A DNA stretch of 64,000 bases from Macrococcus sp. 19Msa1099 (GCA_019357535.2 CP079955.1:1054001-1118000); one strand, 5' to 3'; positions 29,918 to 38,358 are shown, numbered from the stretch's first letter. Translations and numbers: made by a program. Notes: generated from the sequence alone by a model not told the origin.

Positions 29918-30598
29918 ATGACAAATGAACTATGGGCTATCGCTGCATTTATCATGACATTTGTGATGCTCGTTATTATGTATAGGTTCTTTGGCAAAGA
30001 AGGACTTTTTGTATGGGTTGCAGTGGGCACAGTCATCGCAAATATTCAAGTCACTAAATCAGTTGAACTTTTCGGAATCACTGCAACGCTAGGAAATGTA
30101 TTATTTGCATCAATTTACCTGGCAACAGACATTTTGAATGATCGTTACGGCAGACAAGTTGCTAAGAAAGCTGTATGGTTAGGCTTTTCATCCGCAATAA
30201 TAATGACCGTTTTAATGACGATATCTTTACAATTCCATCCAGCTGCAAACGATATTGCACAGCAAAGTCTTAAGACATTGTTCGGGGTTGTACCAAGAAT
30301 CGTACTCGGTTCAATTGTTGCTTATATTATCGGGCAGTACGTGGATGTCTATCTTTTCAATTTGATTAAAAAACGTTTTTCTTCTGATCGTACATTCATT
30401 GTAAGAGCTTATGGCAGTACAGTATTCAGCTCAATTATCGACACCGCACTATTCACATTGATTGCCTTTACAGGCCTCATGCCAGGAAATGTTCTTTTTG
30501 AAATCTTTATGACCACATATCTATTTAAACTTTTGTCTACTATTTTCAATGTCCCGTTCGGATACTGGGCGAAATCGTTCCATAAAGAGGAAGCATGA
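29918..30598 (+). CDS. Queuosine precursor transporter (YhhQ/YpdP family)
   Basis: A 226-residue membrane protein with about six helices. LASIYLATDILNDRYGR is the signature of the YhhQ/DUF165 family, which imports the 7-deazaguanine precursors preQ0/preQ1 or queuine for tRNA modification. It is preceded by AAAGGAGG. No preQ1 riboswitch consensus was seen in the short leader. It overlaps the RNase H-like gene by 4 nt. Confidence 0.88.
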   Translation: MTNELWAIAAFIMTFVMLVIMYRFFGKEGLFVWVAVGTVIANIQVTKSVELFGITATLGNVLFASIYLATDILNDRYGRQVAKKAVWLGFSSAIIMTVLMTISLQFHPAANDIAQQSLKTLFGVVPRIVLGSIVAYIIGQYVDVYLFNLIKKRFSSDRTFIVRAYGSTVFSSIIDTALFTLIAFTGLMPGNVLFEIFMTTYLFKLLSTIFNVPFGYWAKSFHKEEA

Positions 30599-30987
30599 TG
30601 ACCCAAGTTTATATAGACGCAGCAACGAGACAAGATCCTTTACAAAGTGCTTGTGGTATTATTTTCAGACATAATTCTGACATTGTAGAGTACGGTGAGT
30701 ATCTAGGAGATATTGATAATCATCATGCGGAATGGCAGAGCCTGATTATCGCTCTCAAATTGAGTCTACAAAATAACTACACGTCATTACTTATAAAAAC
30801 AGACTCCAAAATTGTCGCTGATTCTGTACAGAAAAAGTTTGTGAGAAAAGAAGCCTATAAAAATTATCTCAAGGAATATCTAGTGCTTGAATCTCAGTTT
30901 GAACTTATCATTTTAGACTGGATACCTAGAGCAGAGAATAAGCATGCAGATACAATCGCAAGAAGAACATTAAACAGATATAGCTGA
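30595..30987 (+). CDS. RNase H-like (RNase HI family) protein
   Basis: A 130-residue RNase H fold. Candidate metal ligands are D8 in YIDAATR, E in HHAEWQSL, D in IKTDSK and D in KHADTIAR, the DEDD set of RNase HI. It probably cleaves RNA in RNA-DNA hybrids, although such short stand-alone forms in Firmicutes are little studied. It is coupled to the upstream transporter gene by a 4-nt overlap. Its stop codon lies in the middle of a 22-bp palindrome. Confidence 0.8.
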   Translation: MMTQVYIDAATRQDPLQSACGIIFRHNSDIVEYGEYLGDIDNHHAEWQSLIIALKLSLQNNYTSLLIKTDSKIVADSVQKKFVRKEAYKNYLKEYLVLESQFELIILDWIPRAENKHADTIARRTLNRYS

Positions 30988-31008
30988 GCTATATCTGTTT
31001 AATGTTCT
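30964..31008. terminator. 22-bp perfect palindrome at convergent gene ends
   Basis: 30964-30985 and 30987-31008 are perfect inverted copies around one base. The stop codons of the RNase H-like gene (30985-30987) and the HAD phosphatase gene (30989-30991) both fall at its centre. No clear T run follows on either side, so it is an atypical terminator, possibly acting as an RNA end-stabiliser. Confidence 0.65.
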
Positions 31009-31759
31009 GTTCTAATATATAAAGTACACCACTCTCATTATTAGAAGGCGCGATAGCACTCGCGTAAGATTTCACCTTATGAGGTGCATTTATCATTGCA
31101 TAACTGTGACTTGACAGTTTGAACATTTCTATATCATTTTCTCCATCACCAAAGACAACAAGATCATCCTTACTTACACTTAATTGTTCCATCACTATTT
31201 TAAGCATATGCGCTTTATCTGCATAGGCTGTAATATCTATACAGTGCGCTCCGCTATAGACACAATCTAAACTTGCAGGAAGCAACTCAATTATATCTGA
31301 AAGTTCATCAGCGGCAGCCGTGACTGTAATTTTCAATACAGATTCATCAATATCATCACTAACAGTAAACACCTTGATATCTGGATAATAGGGCTGTATC
31401 ATCATTCGGTAACTTTCTGAAGCTGTCTGGTGAATAAAGGCATTGTTTATCGTTGATACTACAAACTCATAATTTGTATCGATAAGACGTGTTATCGCTG
31501 TACAAACATCACGTTGCGCAATCAACTTATATCTCTTTATATCATCTAACTCAAGCGATGCGCCATTGGCACCAATATAAATAATGTCATTGTACTCAGC
31601 AAAAAAATATTTTAAATACGAAGAGTGATTACTGCTGGCTACAACGAAACGAATATTATTGTGCAGCATTTTATCATAAATATGTTTAAACCTTACCTCG
31701 TCATATTCATTATTATCATTTAAAAAAGTACCATCCATATCTACCGCAACTAACTTCAT
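30989..31759 (-). CDS. Cof-type HAD-family hydrolase
   Basis: A 256-residue HAD phosphatase of the Cof/IIB class. Motif I DMDGTFLND (nucleophile Asp), motif II VASSN and motif IV VVFGDGENDIEMF with a preceding Lys (DKAHMLK) are present. Members dephosphorylate sugar phosphates, FMN or similar small molecules. The start overlaps the degenerate Fic gene by 4 nt, so the two proteins are produced together. The substrate is unknown. Confidence 0.88.
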   Translation of the reverse strand: MKLVAVDMDGTFLNDNNEYDEVRFKHIYDKMLHNNIRFVVASSNHSSYLKYFFAEYNDIIYIGANGASLELDDIKRYKLIAQRDVCTAITRLIDTNYEFVVSTINNAFIHQTASESYRMMIQPYYPDIKVFTVSDDIDESVLKITVTAAADELSDIIELLPASLDCVYSGAHCIDITAYADKAHMLKIVMEQLSVSKDDLVVFGDGENDIEMFKLSSHSYAMINAPHKVKSYASAIAPSNNESGVLYILEQNIKQI

Positions 31760-32712
31760 TTAGATTTTCCTTTCACGTGAAACATCGTATTCAAAGTATA
31801 TTTTGTTGATTTTCCTATACCAACCTTCTTTATCTCATCATCTTTTTGAAGGCTCACTAAGGCGCGCTCTATTGTTTTTCTGCTGATATCAGCCAGCTTA
31901 AGTTCAATATCCGTTCTAGATAAAGGTGTAAATGACTGATTAATTACTTCCAGCACTCTATAATAAGGATCGTATTTGTTCATATTAATCAGTTCGAACT
32001 GATTAAAAAACTGCTCATAACATTGATGGATAATCTCGAGATAAAAACAGTAAAAGTCAACAAACGGACTATCTGGCTGCATCACTTCAAGATACTCATC
32101 TGCTCTTTCGGCTATGTATTGCTCTATATTATGGTACTTCACAACAATAAATCCGCTTTTAAGCAGCAGCAATGTTAAGAGTAGATGGGTTAATTTACGA
32201 TTATCTTCCTCAAATATATGTTCTTTATTAAAAGAGTATATAAAGGTGAGAACTCGTTCAAGCGCATTATAATGATCACTTATCTGTTCATAATATGCTT
32301 GAGTTGAAGTGTGCAACATAGATGTATTTTGCTGTTTTATCTTTTCAATCATTGCATTATTACCCAATGACATTTCAAGATAAATACGTTCAATTTCTAT
32401 AGGTAATAAATCAATAAACTCATAATCATTAAATATGTATACTAACGCATCTCGATAACCCATTAAAATCATATCATCATTATTTTTAATACTACTTTTA
32501 TAGTCCACCATCTGAATCAGTTTGGTATTTGCAAAATAGAAGCTATCTAATTGCATTGTATATTTAAGAGCATTAATCATTGTAATTCTTTGTAATTTTT
32601 GCAAAGCAGTGTGATGTCTCTCGCCGATAAGACGCTGCATGCCTTTATACTCATATATCTGTGTTGCAAGATCCAATATTTTCAGTTGTTTAGTCTCGAA
32701 TATATAACTCAT
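31756..32712 (-). CDS. Fic-fold protein with degenerate active site and C-terminal winged HTH
   Basis: A 318-residue protein with the layout of Fic-HTH proteins: helical N-terminal region, a segment like the Fic core (GYRDALVYI, then FNKEHIFEEDNRKLTHLLLT), and a winged-helix C-terminus (TPLSRTDIELKLADISRKTIERALVSL). The canonical HPFxxGNGRxxR is reduced to HIFEEDNRKLTH: the His, Phe and Asn remain but the Gly residues and Arg are lost, so AMP transfer is unlikely. The gene has a palindromic promoter and is coupled to the HAD phosphatase. A regulatory or ligand-sensing role is inferred. The Fic assignment is by pattern only. Confidence 0.6.
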   Translation of the reverse strand: MSYIFETKQLKILDLATQIYEYKGMQRLIGERHHTALQKLQRITMINALKYTMQLDSFYFANTKLIQMVDYKSSIKNNDDMILMGYRDALVYIFNDYEFIDLLPIEIERIYLEMSLGNNAMIEKIKQQNTSMLHTSTQAYYEQISDHYNALERVLTFIYSFNKEHIFEEDNRKLTHLLLTLLLLKSGFIVVKYHNIEQYIAERADEYLEVMQPDSPFVDFYCFYLEIIHQCYEQFFNQFELINMNKYDPYYRVLEVINQSFTPLSRTDIELKLADISRKTIERALVSLQKDDEIKKVGIGKSTKYTLNTMFHVKGKSK

Positions 32713-32722
32713 AATCCCACCC

Positions 32723-32758
32723 TTTCCTCAGTCAATTAATTATAATTGACTGAGGAAA
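32723..32758 (-). promoter_or_regulatory. 16-bp palindromic operator over the -10 of the Fic-HAD operon
   Basis: 32723-32738 and 32743-32758 are perfect inverted copies (TTTCCTCAGTCAATTA / TAATTGACTGAGGAAA). The minus-strand promoter is TTGATA (32762-32767), 17 nt, TATAAT (32739-32744), so the -10 lies at the palindrome centre. No T run follows, which argues against a terminator. Repressor binding here would block RNA polymerase directly. Confidence 0.65.
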
Positions 32759-32775
32759 TGATATCAATCTAAAAA

Positions 32776-33648
32776 TTATTTTCCAATCAGAAATCTACTT
32801 ACAGATTTTAACTCATGCTTATCACAGACACTTCTTATAAACTCATAATCAGAAACATACGACATACGTTTTTTTATATCCTCAAGGTTGATAGGTACCT
32901 CTGTATGAATTTCAGCTAAACGTCTCGAAATTTTCAAAGCATCGATCGATGTCATGATTTTGTTTTGCTGTCCTTTTGGCAATTCTTCTAATGAAGCTAG
33001 AACGCCGCTCACATCTCGATAAGACTGGATCAATTTTACCGCCGTTTTTTCTCCTATACCTTTAACGCCGGGATAACCATCCGATGTATCACCCATAAAT
33101 GCTTTAACATCGATAAGTTGCTTTGGTTTAAGGTGATATTCTTCTTCAAATCGATTCAAATCGTACTTGCTATATATACTGAAACCTTTTTTTATAAGCC
33201 AAATTTCAATATTTTCATCTAATATCTGCAGTAGATCTCGGTCGCCGCTTATTACAGTGATATGGTATTCCTTATCAAGATATTTCGCTAACGTACCAAT
33301 AACGTCGTCTGCTTCAAATTGATGAACCCCTATATTAACAAATCCTAGTTCTTCTGAAATGCGCTGCGCCATTTCAAACTGTGGAATCATCTCCTCTTGT
33401 GGTGCAGGACGATGCGCCTTGTAATTACTATCGATGTCATTTCTGAAAGTTTTGGCACCCATATCCCAGCATACGATGACGTGTGCTGCATGCGTGTCTT
33501 CGATCGCGCTAATTGCATGCTTTATAAACCCTTGCACACCATTCGTAGGTATACCCTCATGATTTCTCATATAGTTTCCATGAAGACTTGTTGCAAAGAA
33601 GTGTCGAAATAACAATGCCATCCCATCTATAATCAGTACATTTTTCAT
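32776..33648 (-). CDS. 5'-3' exonuclease (Pol I N-terminal-like)
   Basis: A 290-residue flap-endonuclease/5'-3' exonuclease. VLIIDGMALLFRHF begins the PIN-like domain; QFEADDVIGTLA, TVISGDRDLLQ and KAFMGDTSDGYPGVKGIGEKTA carry the metal-binding acidic residues and the helix-hairpin-helix. It trims flaps or RNA primers. The ATG at 33648 has GGAG upstream; a 21-residue upstream extension belongs to a decayed neighbouring gene read out of frame. It corresponds to the stand-alone enzyme next to the dynamin gene in staphylococci. Confidence 0.9.
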   Translation of the reverse strand: MKNVLIIDGMALLFRHFFATSLHGNYMRNHEGIPTNGVQGFIKHAISAIEDTHAAHVIVCWDMGAKTFRNDIDSNYKAHRPAPQEEMIPQFEMAQRISEELGFVNIGVHQFEADDVIGTLAKYLDKEYHITVISGDRDLLQILDENIEIWLIKKGFSIYSKYDLNRFEEEYHLKPKQLIDVKAFMGDTSDGYPGVKGIGEKTAVKLIQSYRDVSGVLASLEELPKGQQNKIMTSIDALKISRRLAEIHTEVPINLEDIKKRMSYVSDYEFIRSVCDKHELKSVSRFLIGK

Positions 33649-33651
33649 ATT

Positions 33652-33955
33652 AATCTCCAGTCTCAATTTTATCAGGATAAAACGATATCCATTCAGAAAA
33701 GCTATCTGCATATAATGCCACGTCTCTATCCACAGATCTTAATGCCGCACGGTCATTTATATATCCGCCTTCAAATCAATAATTATACGGAATATTGATT
33801 TGAAGGAATGTGACCACCAACCGCATCGATTGGTTCAAGCAATCCTATAAACCTCTCCTAAGATCTCGCATCTACAAGTATACGTTCTTCATCATTTTTC
33901 AACAAGGGTTCTATATCTAAAAATATTGATTTGTTATAATTCAAATTTTCATCGT
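33652..33955 (-). pseudogene. Decayed gene remnant (in-frame stops, frameshift)
   Basis: On the minus strand a frame reads INIDDENLNYNKSIFLDIEP and on to ILVDARS, meets TAG, then continues in the same frame as ERFIGLLEPIDAVGGHIPSN to a second stop. In another frame FEGGYINDRAALRSVDRDVA then SFSEWISFYPDKIETGD ends just before the exonuclease gene. The pieces look like one protein tail broken by a stop and a shift near a 14-bp inverted repeat (33768-33806). The family was not recognised. Confidence 0.55.
33768..33806. repeat. 14-bp inverted repeat inside the decayed region
   Basis: CCTTCAAATCAATA (33768-33781) and TATTGATTTGAAGG (33793-33806) form a perfect stem with an 11-nt loop. It sits where the remnant changes reading frame. 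Confidence 0.6.
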
Positions 33956-33963
33956 CAATATTA

Positions 33964-34005
33964 ATTTTTCATCCGTCATATATCATCTATTGACGGATGA
34001 AAAAT
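33964..34005. terminator. Bidirectional terminator downstream of the dynamin region
   Basis: A perfect 15-bp stem, with TTTTTCATCCGTCA (33965-33978) pairing to TGACGGATGAAAAA (33991-34004) and one further outer pair. The loop is 12 nt and T runs end both strands. Confidence 0.75.
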
Positions 34006-34170
34006 ATTTTATGATACAAAATATTGTGAAAAGCATCCAAATCTTCATAACTTCCATCAATAATATAGCAATCTCATCCGACGAGATGACATAAATATAG
34101 GATAGGTAAAAATACTATTTTGTATGTGTTTCTGATTAAACTGTTCAAGCTTCTGTGTATCATTATCCAT
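33985..34170 (-). pseudogene. Frameshifted small gene downstream of the dynamin gene
   Basis: An ATG at 34170, 4 nt after the dynamin stop, opens MDNDTQKLEQFNQKHIQNSI then FTYPIFMSS before the frame breaks. Good coding sense resumes in another frame as IIDGSYEDLDAFHNILYHK and stops in the terminator. It looks like a short operon partner of the dynamin gene that has lost its frame. No family was recognised. Confidence 0.5.
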
Positions 34171-34174
34171 ATTT

Positions 34175-37100
34175 TCATGAATTCAGCTCTAATTGCTTTA
34201 ATGCTGATTTAATTTCAGAAATGATACTATCATCAATTGAAGTAGCACGCTTTTCGATAATTTCTTCAGATATATTTTTATTCTTCTCATCAATATGTGT
34301 TTCTAATGCTCCGATACCATTTTCGATTTCAGTTATTATATAGCTTTCATATTTAAGGAGTACTTGATTGATTACCGTCATGGATTGCTCATGTATATTT
34401 TCAAATAGCTCATTTCTTGAATTCATATTCTTAAGCTGCTTTTCCTTTACTACTGGAAATACGAGTTGTTCTATTTCATTGACAATGGGATTCAGCTTCA
34501 TTTGATTTAATTTCAAAATAAATGAGTCAAATACTATATCTTCTGCAATCTCATATTCTATAAGGGCTGCCTTCGTGAGAGAAGTTTCGTCTCTATAACT
34601 CTGGATCGCAGCTTTATTGATTCTCGGTACAATGAACTGAAATTCATTAAGTAGTTTACTTTCTACAGATGCTTTAAAACTTTTTTCGATTATATTCAAT
34701 TTTTGAGAAGTATTTACTTCTGACTTGATAACATCATAAAGCTGGATCTTCATCTTATCACGTAAGTAACTTACCTGTTCATGCAGTAGTTGTTTTATAT
34801 CACTTAATACTCTACTAACTATATTCCATTCTAATGGCGGCTCTTTCTGCCACACATCATACTGTAAATTTCTTCTATTTTGCTTTGCAATATACGCTTT
34901 ATAATCATCTCTCATAAATTGCGCACTTCGAACGATACGCGATGCATTGCTATTAAACTGATGTATCTTTTGAATTTTACTCGTAGAATCTACGAAATGT
35001 TCAATTGCTTCAGCAAACACGTTAAAACGTTCATCATAACCACCTAATGCTTGTTTACTAGAAACTGAATAAATCCTATCTTCAATGTTCAGCTGGTCGA
35101 GTTCAGTTCTTAAATAATCCTCTACTGCAACTAGTTCTTCGTCATTTTTTCTTAAGTCCACTGCATTGATAACAAAGAAATTTTCACTCGCTTCATTCAT
35201 TACTTCAATTTCATTTAAGTAAGATAGAAATGCTTTGTCCTTCTCTGTGAACACGTGATTATAATATGAAACATATATGAGTAAATCGCTATCCGCAATA
35301 ATCTCTGTCGTTTCCATCGTATGTCTGCTATTCGTACTTCCTGTTCCAGGTGAATCTATAATAACCTTGTTTTTAAGGAAATCATTTTCTAGACCTATTT
35401 TTATACGATTGACGAACGCTGCGTGCTCATCTTGTGCCGTATATTTATCAATCTCATTTTTATCTATTTCAATCGTCTGTCCATTTGATAAGTATGCTTT
35501 ATAGTGATGATATTGTTTGATCACACCAGATGCGAAGCTTTTATCTTCATCAGAAAAATCATTTATCTTGTTTTTATTTTTTTCTATCCATGACTCAATG
35601 GTATTCATATTTTCACTTACTGAACATGATATCCCATTAAGCTTGTTAAGCAGCATATCTTCTGTCTTAAATGTTACAAAATGCTGTTGACCATAATACA
35701 GTTCGGTAATACTTGCTGTTGTAGGATTCGGAGAAGAAATTAAGATTCTTTCCTGTAACAACGCATTGATGAGGGCACTTTTACCCGCACTAAATGCTCC
35801 GAATACAACTATTTTAGTTTCATCATTGTGAATTCTATCAAGCTGTGCTTCTAGCTTACGCATATCTGATTTAAAATAGTCAACCGTTTTAAAGGTTTCA
35901 TAGACTTCAATATTCAGTGAATCTTGTCTACCTTTTCTATCATTAATAATGCTCTGCTTGTTCACCACTTCATCAGTTTCATTAATAGACAATGTTACAT
36001 ACCTTCTATCTATTAATTTATCGATAGATTCTTCCAGATGAATATAGTAATGCATATAATTTTTAGTAGTGACTGACTCCATTAACTTTTCATTATTTAG
36101 ATAATCATCAAATAGGATGCTTTTATCTGAAGTATGATTTGTAGTATTTAATTTAGACATATTTATACTTTTTATGAACTTTTCAAGCCAGACTTTTTGT
36201 TGCTGCACAATCTTTTTCTCTATGAATGTCTTTAATTGTTCAGAATAGATTAGAATATATTCTTTTGTAACTTCCGGCTGTGGTTTGCTCAGCGCTTTAA
36301 CATCCTCTTTTGTAATATGATAGTAAATATCATCAAGTAACGCTGGTTGTTCACTATATTTCATATACTGTTCATAATAATTTTTTAGTTGGAAATTAAT
36401 CTGTTTATCCAGTAGATCATTAAGCATTTCGATGACACTATCTATTTTTTCGTTTTGAATACTCTCAAGCTTTGCCTGTTTATTGAAGAATCCACCTACT
36501 TTATAGTTTGTAGCAAAGGTCTCAAGCATCGCACCTATCTTTTCCCTCAGTTCAAAAGGGATTAAATAAGCATTCTTAACAATGTTCCGTACTTCTTTTA
36601 ATAATTGTTCCGTACGATTATCCTGTATCAATAGTTGCTGCTCACTGTTCAGACTCTGCTGTATATGAAGCTCATCTAGGGCATGAGATATGTCTGCTTC
36701 ATCTACCTCGAGCTGTTCTAATAGCCTATCTTTTCTTTGATTTAGATAGTTTATCTGTGCGCGTTCAATATAATCGATGATTCTATTGTAGAAATCTCTA
36801 TCTGCAGTTAACTCATTTACTTGCTGATTGAGTTGTTCCTTTAATTGATCAAACTGATTATGTTCAGAAGCGTAGATTGAAGTATAATAAATAGCTTCAA
36901 CGTTTAAGTTCCACATCTTAATATTTTGTTCTACTTTTTCTTTGAATGCCGTAAAGAGTATTTCATTTTCATCATGTTTATCAATCTGATTAATCAAGAG
37001 AACAACTGGAACTCCCAGTTCATTCATCATCTTAATCTGGCTGAAGTTCTTTTCTGCGTTCACATGATTATATTCCACCGTATAAAAAACGATGTCACTG

Positions 37101-37570
37101 ATGAGTAGATATTTCATTGTGCTCTGCTCGTGATTTTTGAACGTTGCATCAATACCTGGTGTATCCTGAATTACTGTACCTTCTGGGAATGCAAGGTTTT
37201 GTTTATGAATCTCTACCGATTCTATATCTGTATTCAATGTATTCACCTTTTTAACAGTGGCATAGCTTTCGACGTCACTGTATGTCTGGTTGTCCATATT
37301 TATTCTTATTAGATCTATGTTATCTCTAATAATTTGAGCGGTATTACTCGTTGTCGGAATCGGAGAACTAGGTAAAATATCCTCATCACATATCTTGTTA
37401 ATCAAAGATGATTTCCCTGAAGAAAAATGACCTATAAAACTTAATACAATATAATCTGAATAAACTTTTTTTATCACTTCATTGATTTGATTCAATAATA
37501 AAGTGTTGTCTGACTTTTCCACTTCTTTTTTCAGTTGATATAATCGTTTGATCTGCTCTTTATTATCCAT
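34175..37570 (-). CDS. dynA: Bacterial dynamin-like protein with two GTPase modules (DynA-like)
   Basis: A 1131-residue fusion of two dynamin units. The first P-loop is GHFSSGKSS (about residues 47-55) with DTPGIDATF and LINQIDKHD; the second is GAFSAGKSALINAL (about 590) with DSPGTGSTNSR and VNAVDLRK. Long helical stalks (coiled-coil-like) follow each. It matches Bacillus DynA (YpbR), a membrane-tethering and fusion protein that protects the membrane against phage and pore-formers. Length agrees with the family. It is divergent from the cytochrome oxidase operon. Confidence 0.92.
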   Translation of the reverse strand: MDNKEQIKRLYQLKKEVEKSDNTLLLNQINEVIKKVYSDYIVLSFIGHFSSGKSSLINKICDEDILPSSPIPTTSNTAQIIRDNIDLIRINMDNQTYSDVESYATVKKVNTLNTDIESVEIHKQNLAFPEGTVIQDTPGIDATFKNHEQSTMKYLLISDIVFYTVEYNHVNAEKNFSQIKMMNELGVPVVLLINQIDKHDENEILFTAFKEKVEQNIKMWNLNVEAIYYTSIYASEHNQFDQLKEQLNQQVNELTADRDFYNRIIDYIERAQINYLNQRKDRLLEQLEVDEADISHALDELHIQQSLNSEQQLLIQDNRTEQLLKEVRNIVKNAYLIPFELREKIGAMLETFATNYKVGGFFNKQAKLESIQNEKIDSVIEMLNDLLDKQINFQLKNYYEQYMKYSEQPALLDDIYYHITKEDVKALSKPQPEVTKEYILIYSEQLKTFIEKKIVQQQKVWLEKFIKSINMSKLNTTNHTSDKSILFDDYLNNEKLMESVTTKNYMHYYIHLEESIDKLIDRRYVTLSINETDEVVNKQSIINDRKGRQDSLNIEVYETFKTVDYFKSDMRKLEAQLDRIHNDETKIVVFGAFSAGKSALINALLQERILISSPNPTTASITELYYGQQHFVTFKTEDMLLNKLNGISCSVSENMNTIESWIEKNKNKINDFSDEDKSFASGVIKQYHHYKAYLSNGQTIEIDKNEIDKYTAQDEHAAFVNRIKIGLENDFLKNKVIIDSPGTGSTNSRHTMETTEIIADSDLLIYVSYYNHVFTEKDKAFLSYLNEIEVMNEASENFFVINAVDLRKNDEELVAVEDYLRTELDQLNIEDRIYSVSSKQALGGYDERFNVFAEAIEHFVDSTSKIQKIHQFNSNASRIVRSAQFMRDDYKAYIAKQNRRNLQYDVWQKEPPLEWNIVSRVLSDIKQLLHEQVSYLRDKMKIQLYDVIKSEVNTSQKLNIIEKSFKASVESKLLNEFQFIVPRINKAAIQSYRDETSLTKAALIEYEIAEDIVFDSFILKLNQMKLNPIVNEIEQLVFPVVKEKQLKNMNSRNELFENIHEQSMTVINQVLLKYESYIITEIENGIGALETHIDEKNKNISEEIIEKRATSIDDSIISEIKSALKQLELNS

Positions 37571-37623
37571 GTTCTACCTCATTACCTCTTTATTTGTGAA
37601 AAATATAACGAAATATCCAAAAG

Positions 37624-37639
37624 TGTGATATTTATCACA
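37624..37639. promoter_or_regulatory. CRP/FNR- or Rex-like palindrome upstream of the cytochrome oxidase operon
   Basis: TGTGATATTTATCACA is a perfect palindrome with the TGTGA-N6-TCACA core shared by CRP/FNR-family and Rex sites. A TATTAT at 37661-37666 would put its centre close to -41.5 of a start near 37673. It lies between the divergent dynamin and oxidase genes. Confidence 0.55.
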
Positions 37640-37701
37640 TTAATAAACCAGTTACTCTATTATTATAAAGAAAGAAAAGCTATTAAGAAAGGATGTTCAA
37701 T

Positions 37702-37869
37702 GTGAATGATGATAAAAATTTGAATCAAACTAAAGATCCAATTCAAGTCAATGAAGACGTTCATCATGATTTAGATTTGCGTGGAACAATGGCTGCTGTA
37801 CTTGCTTTAGGAGCAATATTTGTTATCACTTGGTTTGCAATTTTTGTACTATTTATAGAACGAATTTAG
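37702..37869 (+). CDS. Cytochrome c oxidase subunit IIa (small ba3-type subunit)
   Basis: A 55-residue protein with a charged N-terminus (NDDKNLNQTKDPIQVNEDV) and one C-terminal membrane helix (MAAVLALGAIFVITWFAIFV). It immediately precedes subunit II, as the single-helix subunit IIa gene does in ba3 oxidase operons. It starts at a GTG with AAAGGA 9 nt upstream, and the stop TAG overlaps the ribosome binding site of the next gene. The identification rests on size, topology and position. Confidence 0.75.
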   Translation: MNDDKNLNQTKDPIQVNEDVHHDLDLRGTMAAVLALGAIFVITWFAIFVLFIERI

Positions 37870-37881
37870 GAGGGGAATACA

Positions 37882-38358
37882 TTGCATAAGTTTGAAAAAA
37901 TCTGGCTTGGTCTAGGTATGGGCTCATTAATTTTATTTTTAGGGATTATTTTTGTTTCTGCATTACATAATGGTCATGAGCCTATCGCAAGCGGCCGTGA
38001 ATTTATTGCGCCGGAGCTTATTGATAAAGATGAAGTATTTAGTAACCCAGGATTACATAAAGTTGAAGGAAAAGACTGGGATTACGAACTTGTGTTTGTT
38101 GTTTCAGCATTTAACTACAACCCAGGTAAAGTTGAAATTCCAAAAGGATCAAAAGTAAAAATTATAGCAACAAGTAGAGATGTTGTACATGGCTTTGAAA
38201 TTGCACAGACAAATGTCAATATGATGATTGAACCAGGTCACATTTCTAAATTTATAAAAACTTTTGATAAAAAAGGTGAATATCTGTTACTTTGTAATGA
38301 ATACTGTGGCACAGGTCACGCAGATATGAAATCAAACATTAAGGTGGTTGATCAATAA
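37882..38358 (+). CDS. Cytochrome c oxidase subunit II (ba3 type)
   Basis: A 158-residue subunit with one N-terminal membrane helix (about 9-28) and a cupredoxin domain. The CuA site is clear: His in VVHGFEIAQ, then CNEYCGTGHADM with the two Cys, His and Met. No heme c domain is fused, so it takes electrons from a separate cytochrome c. It starts at a TTG with AGGAGGGG upstream. The stop overlaps the subunit I start by one base. Confidence 0.9.
   Translation: MHKFEKIWLGLGMGSLILFLGIIFVSALHNGHEPIASGREFIAPELIDKDEVFSNPGLHKVEGKDWDYELVFVVSAFNYNPGKVEIPKGSKVKIIATSRDVVHGFEIAQTNVNMMIEPGHISKFIKTFDKKGEYLLLCNEYCGTGHADMKSNIKVVDQ

Noticed and set aside
32723-32758. Reading the palindrome before the Fic gene as a terminator
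   Set aside because: No T run follows on the minus strand and a good promoter runs through it.
33649-33711. N-terminal extension of the 5'-3' exonuclease
   Set aside because: The region reads as the out-of-frame tail of a decayed gene, and a good start with GGAG lies at 33648.
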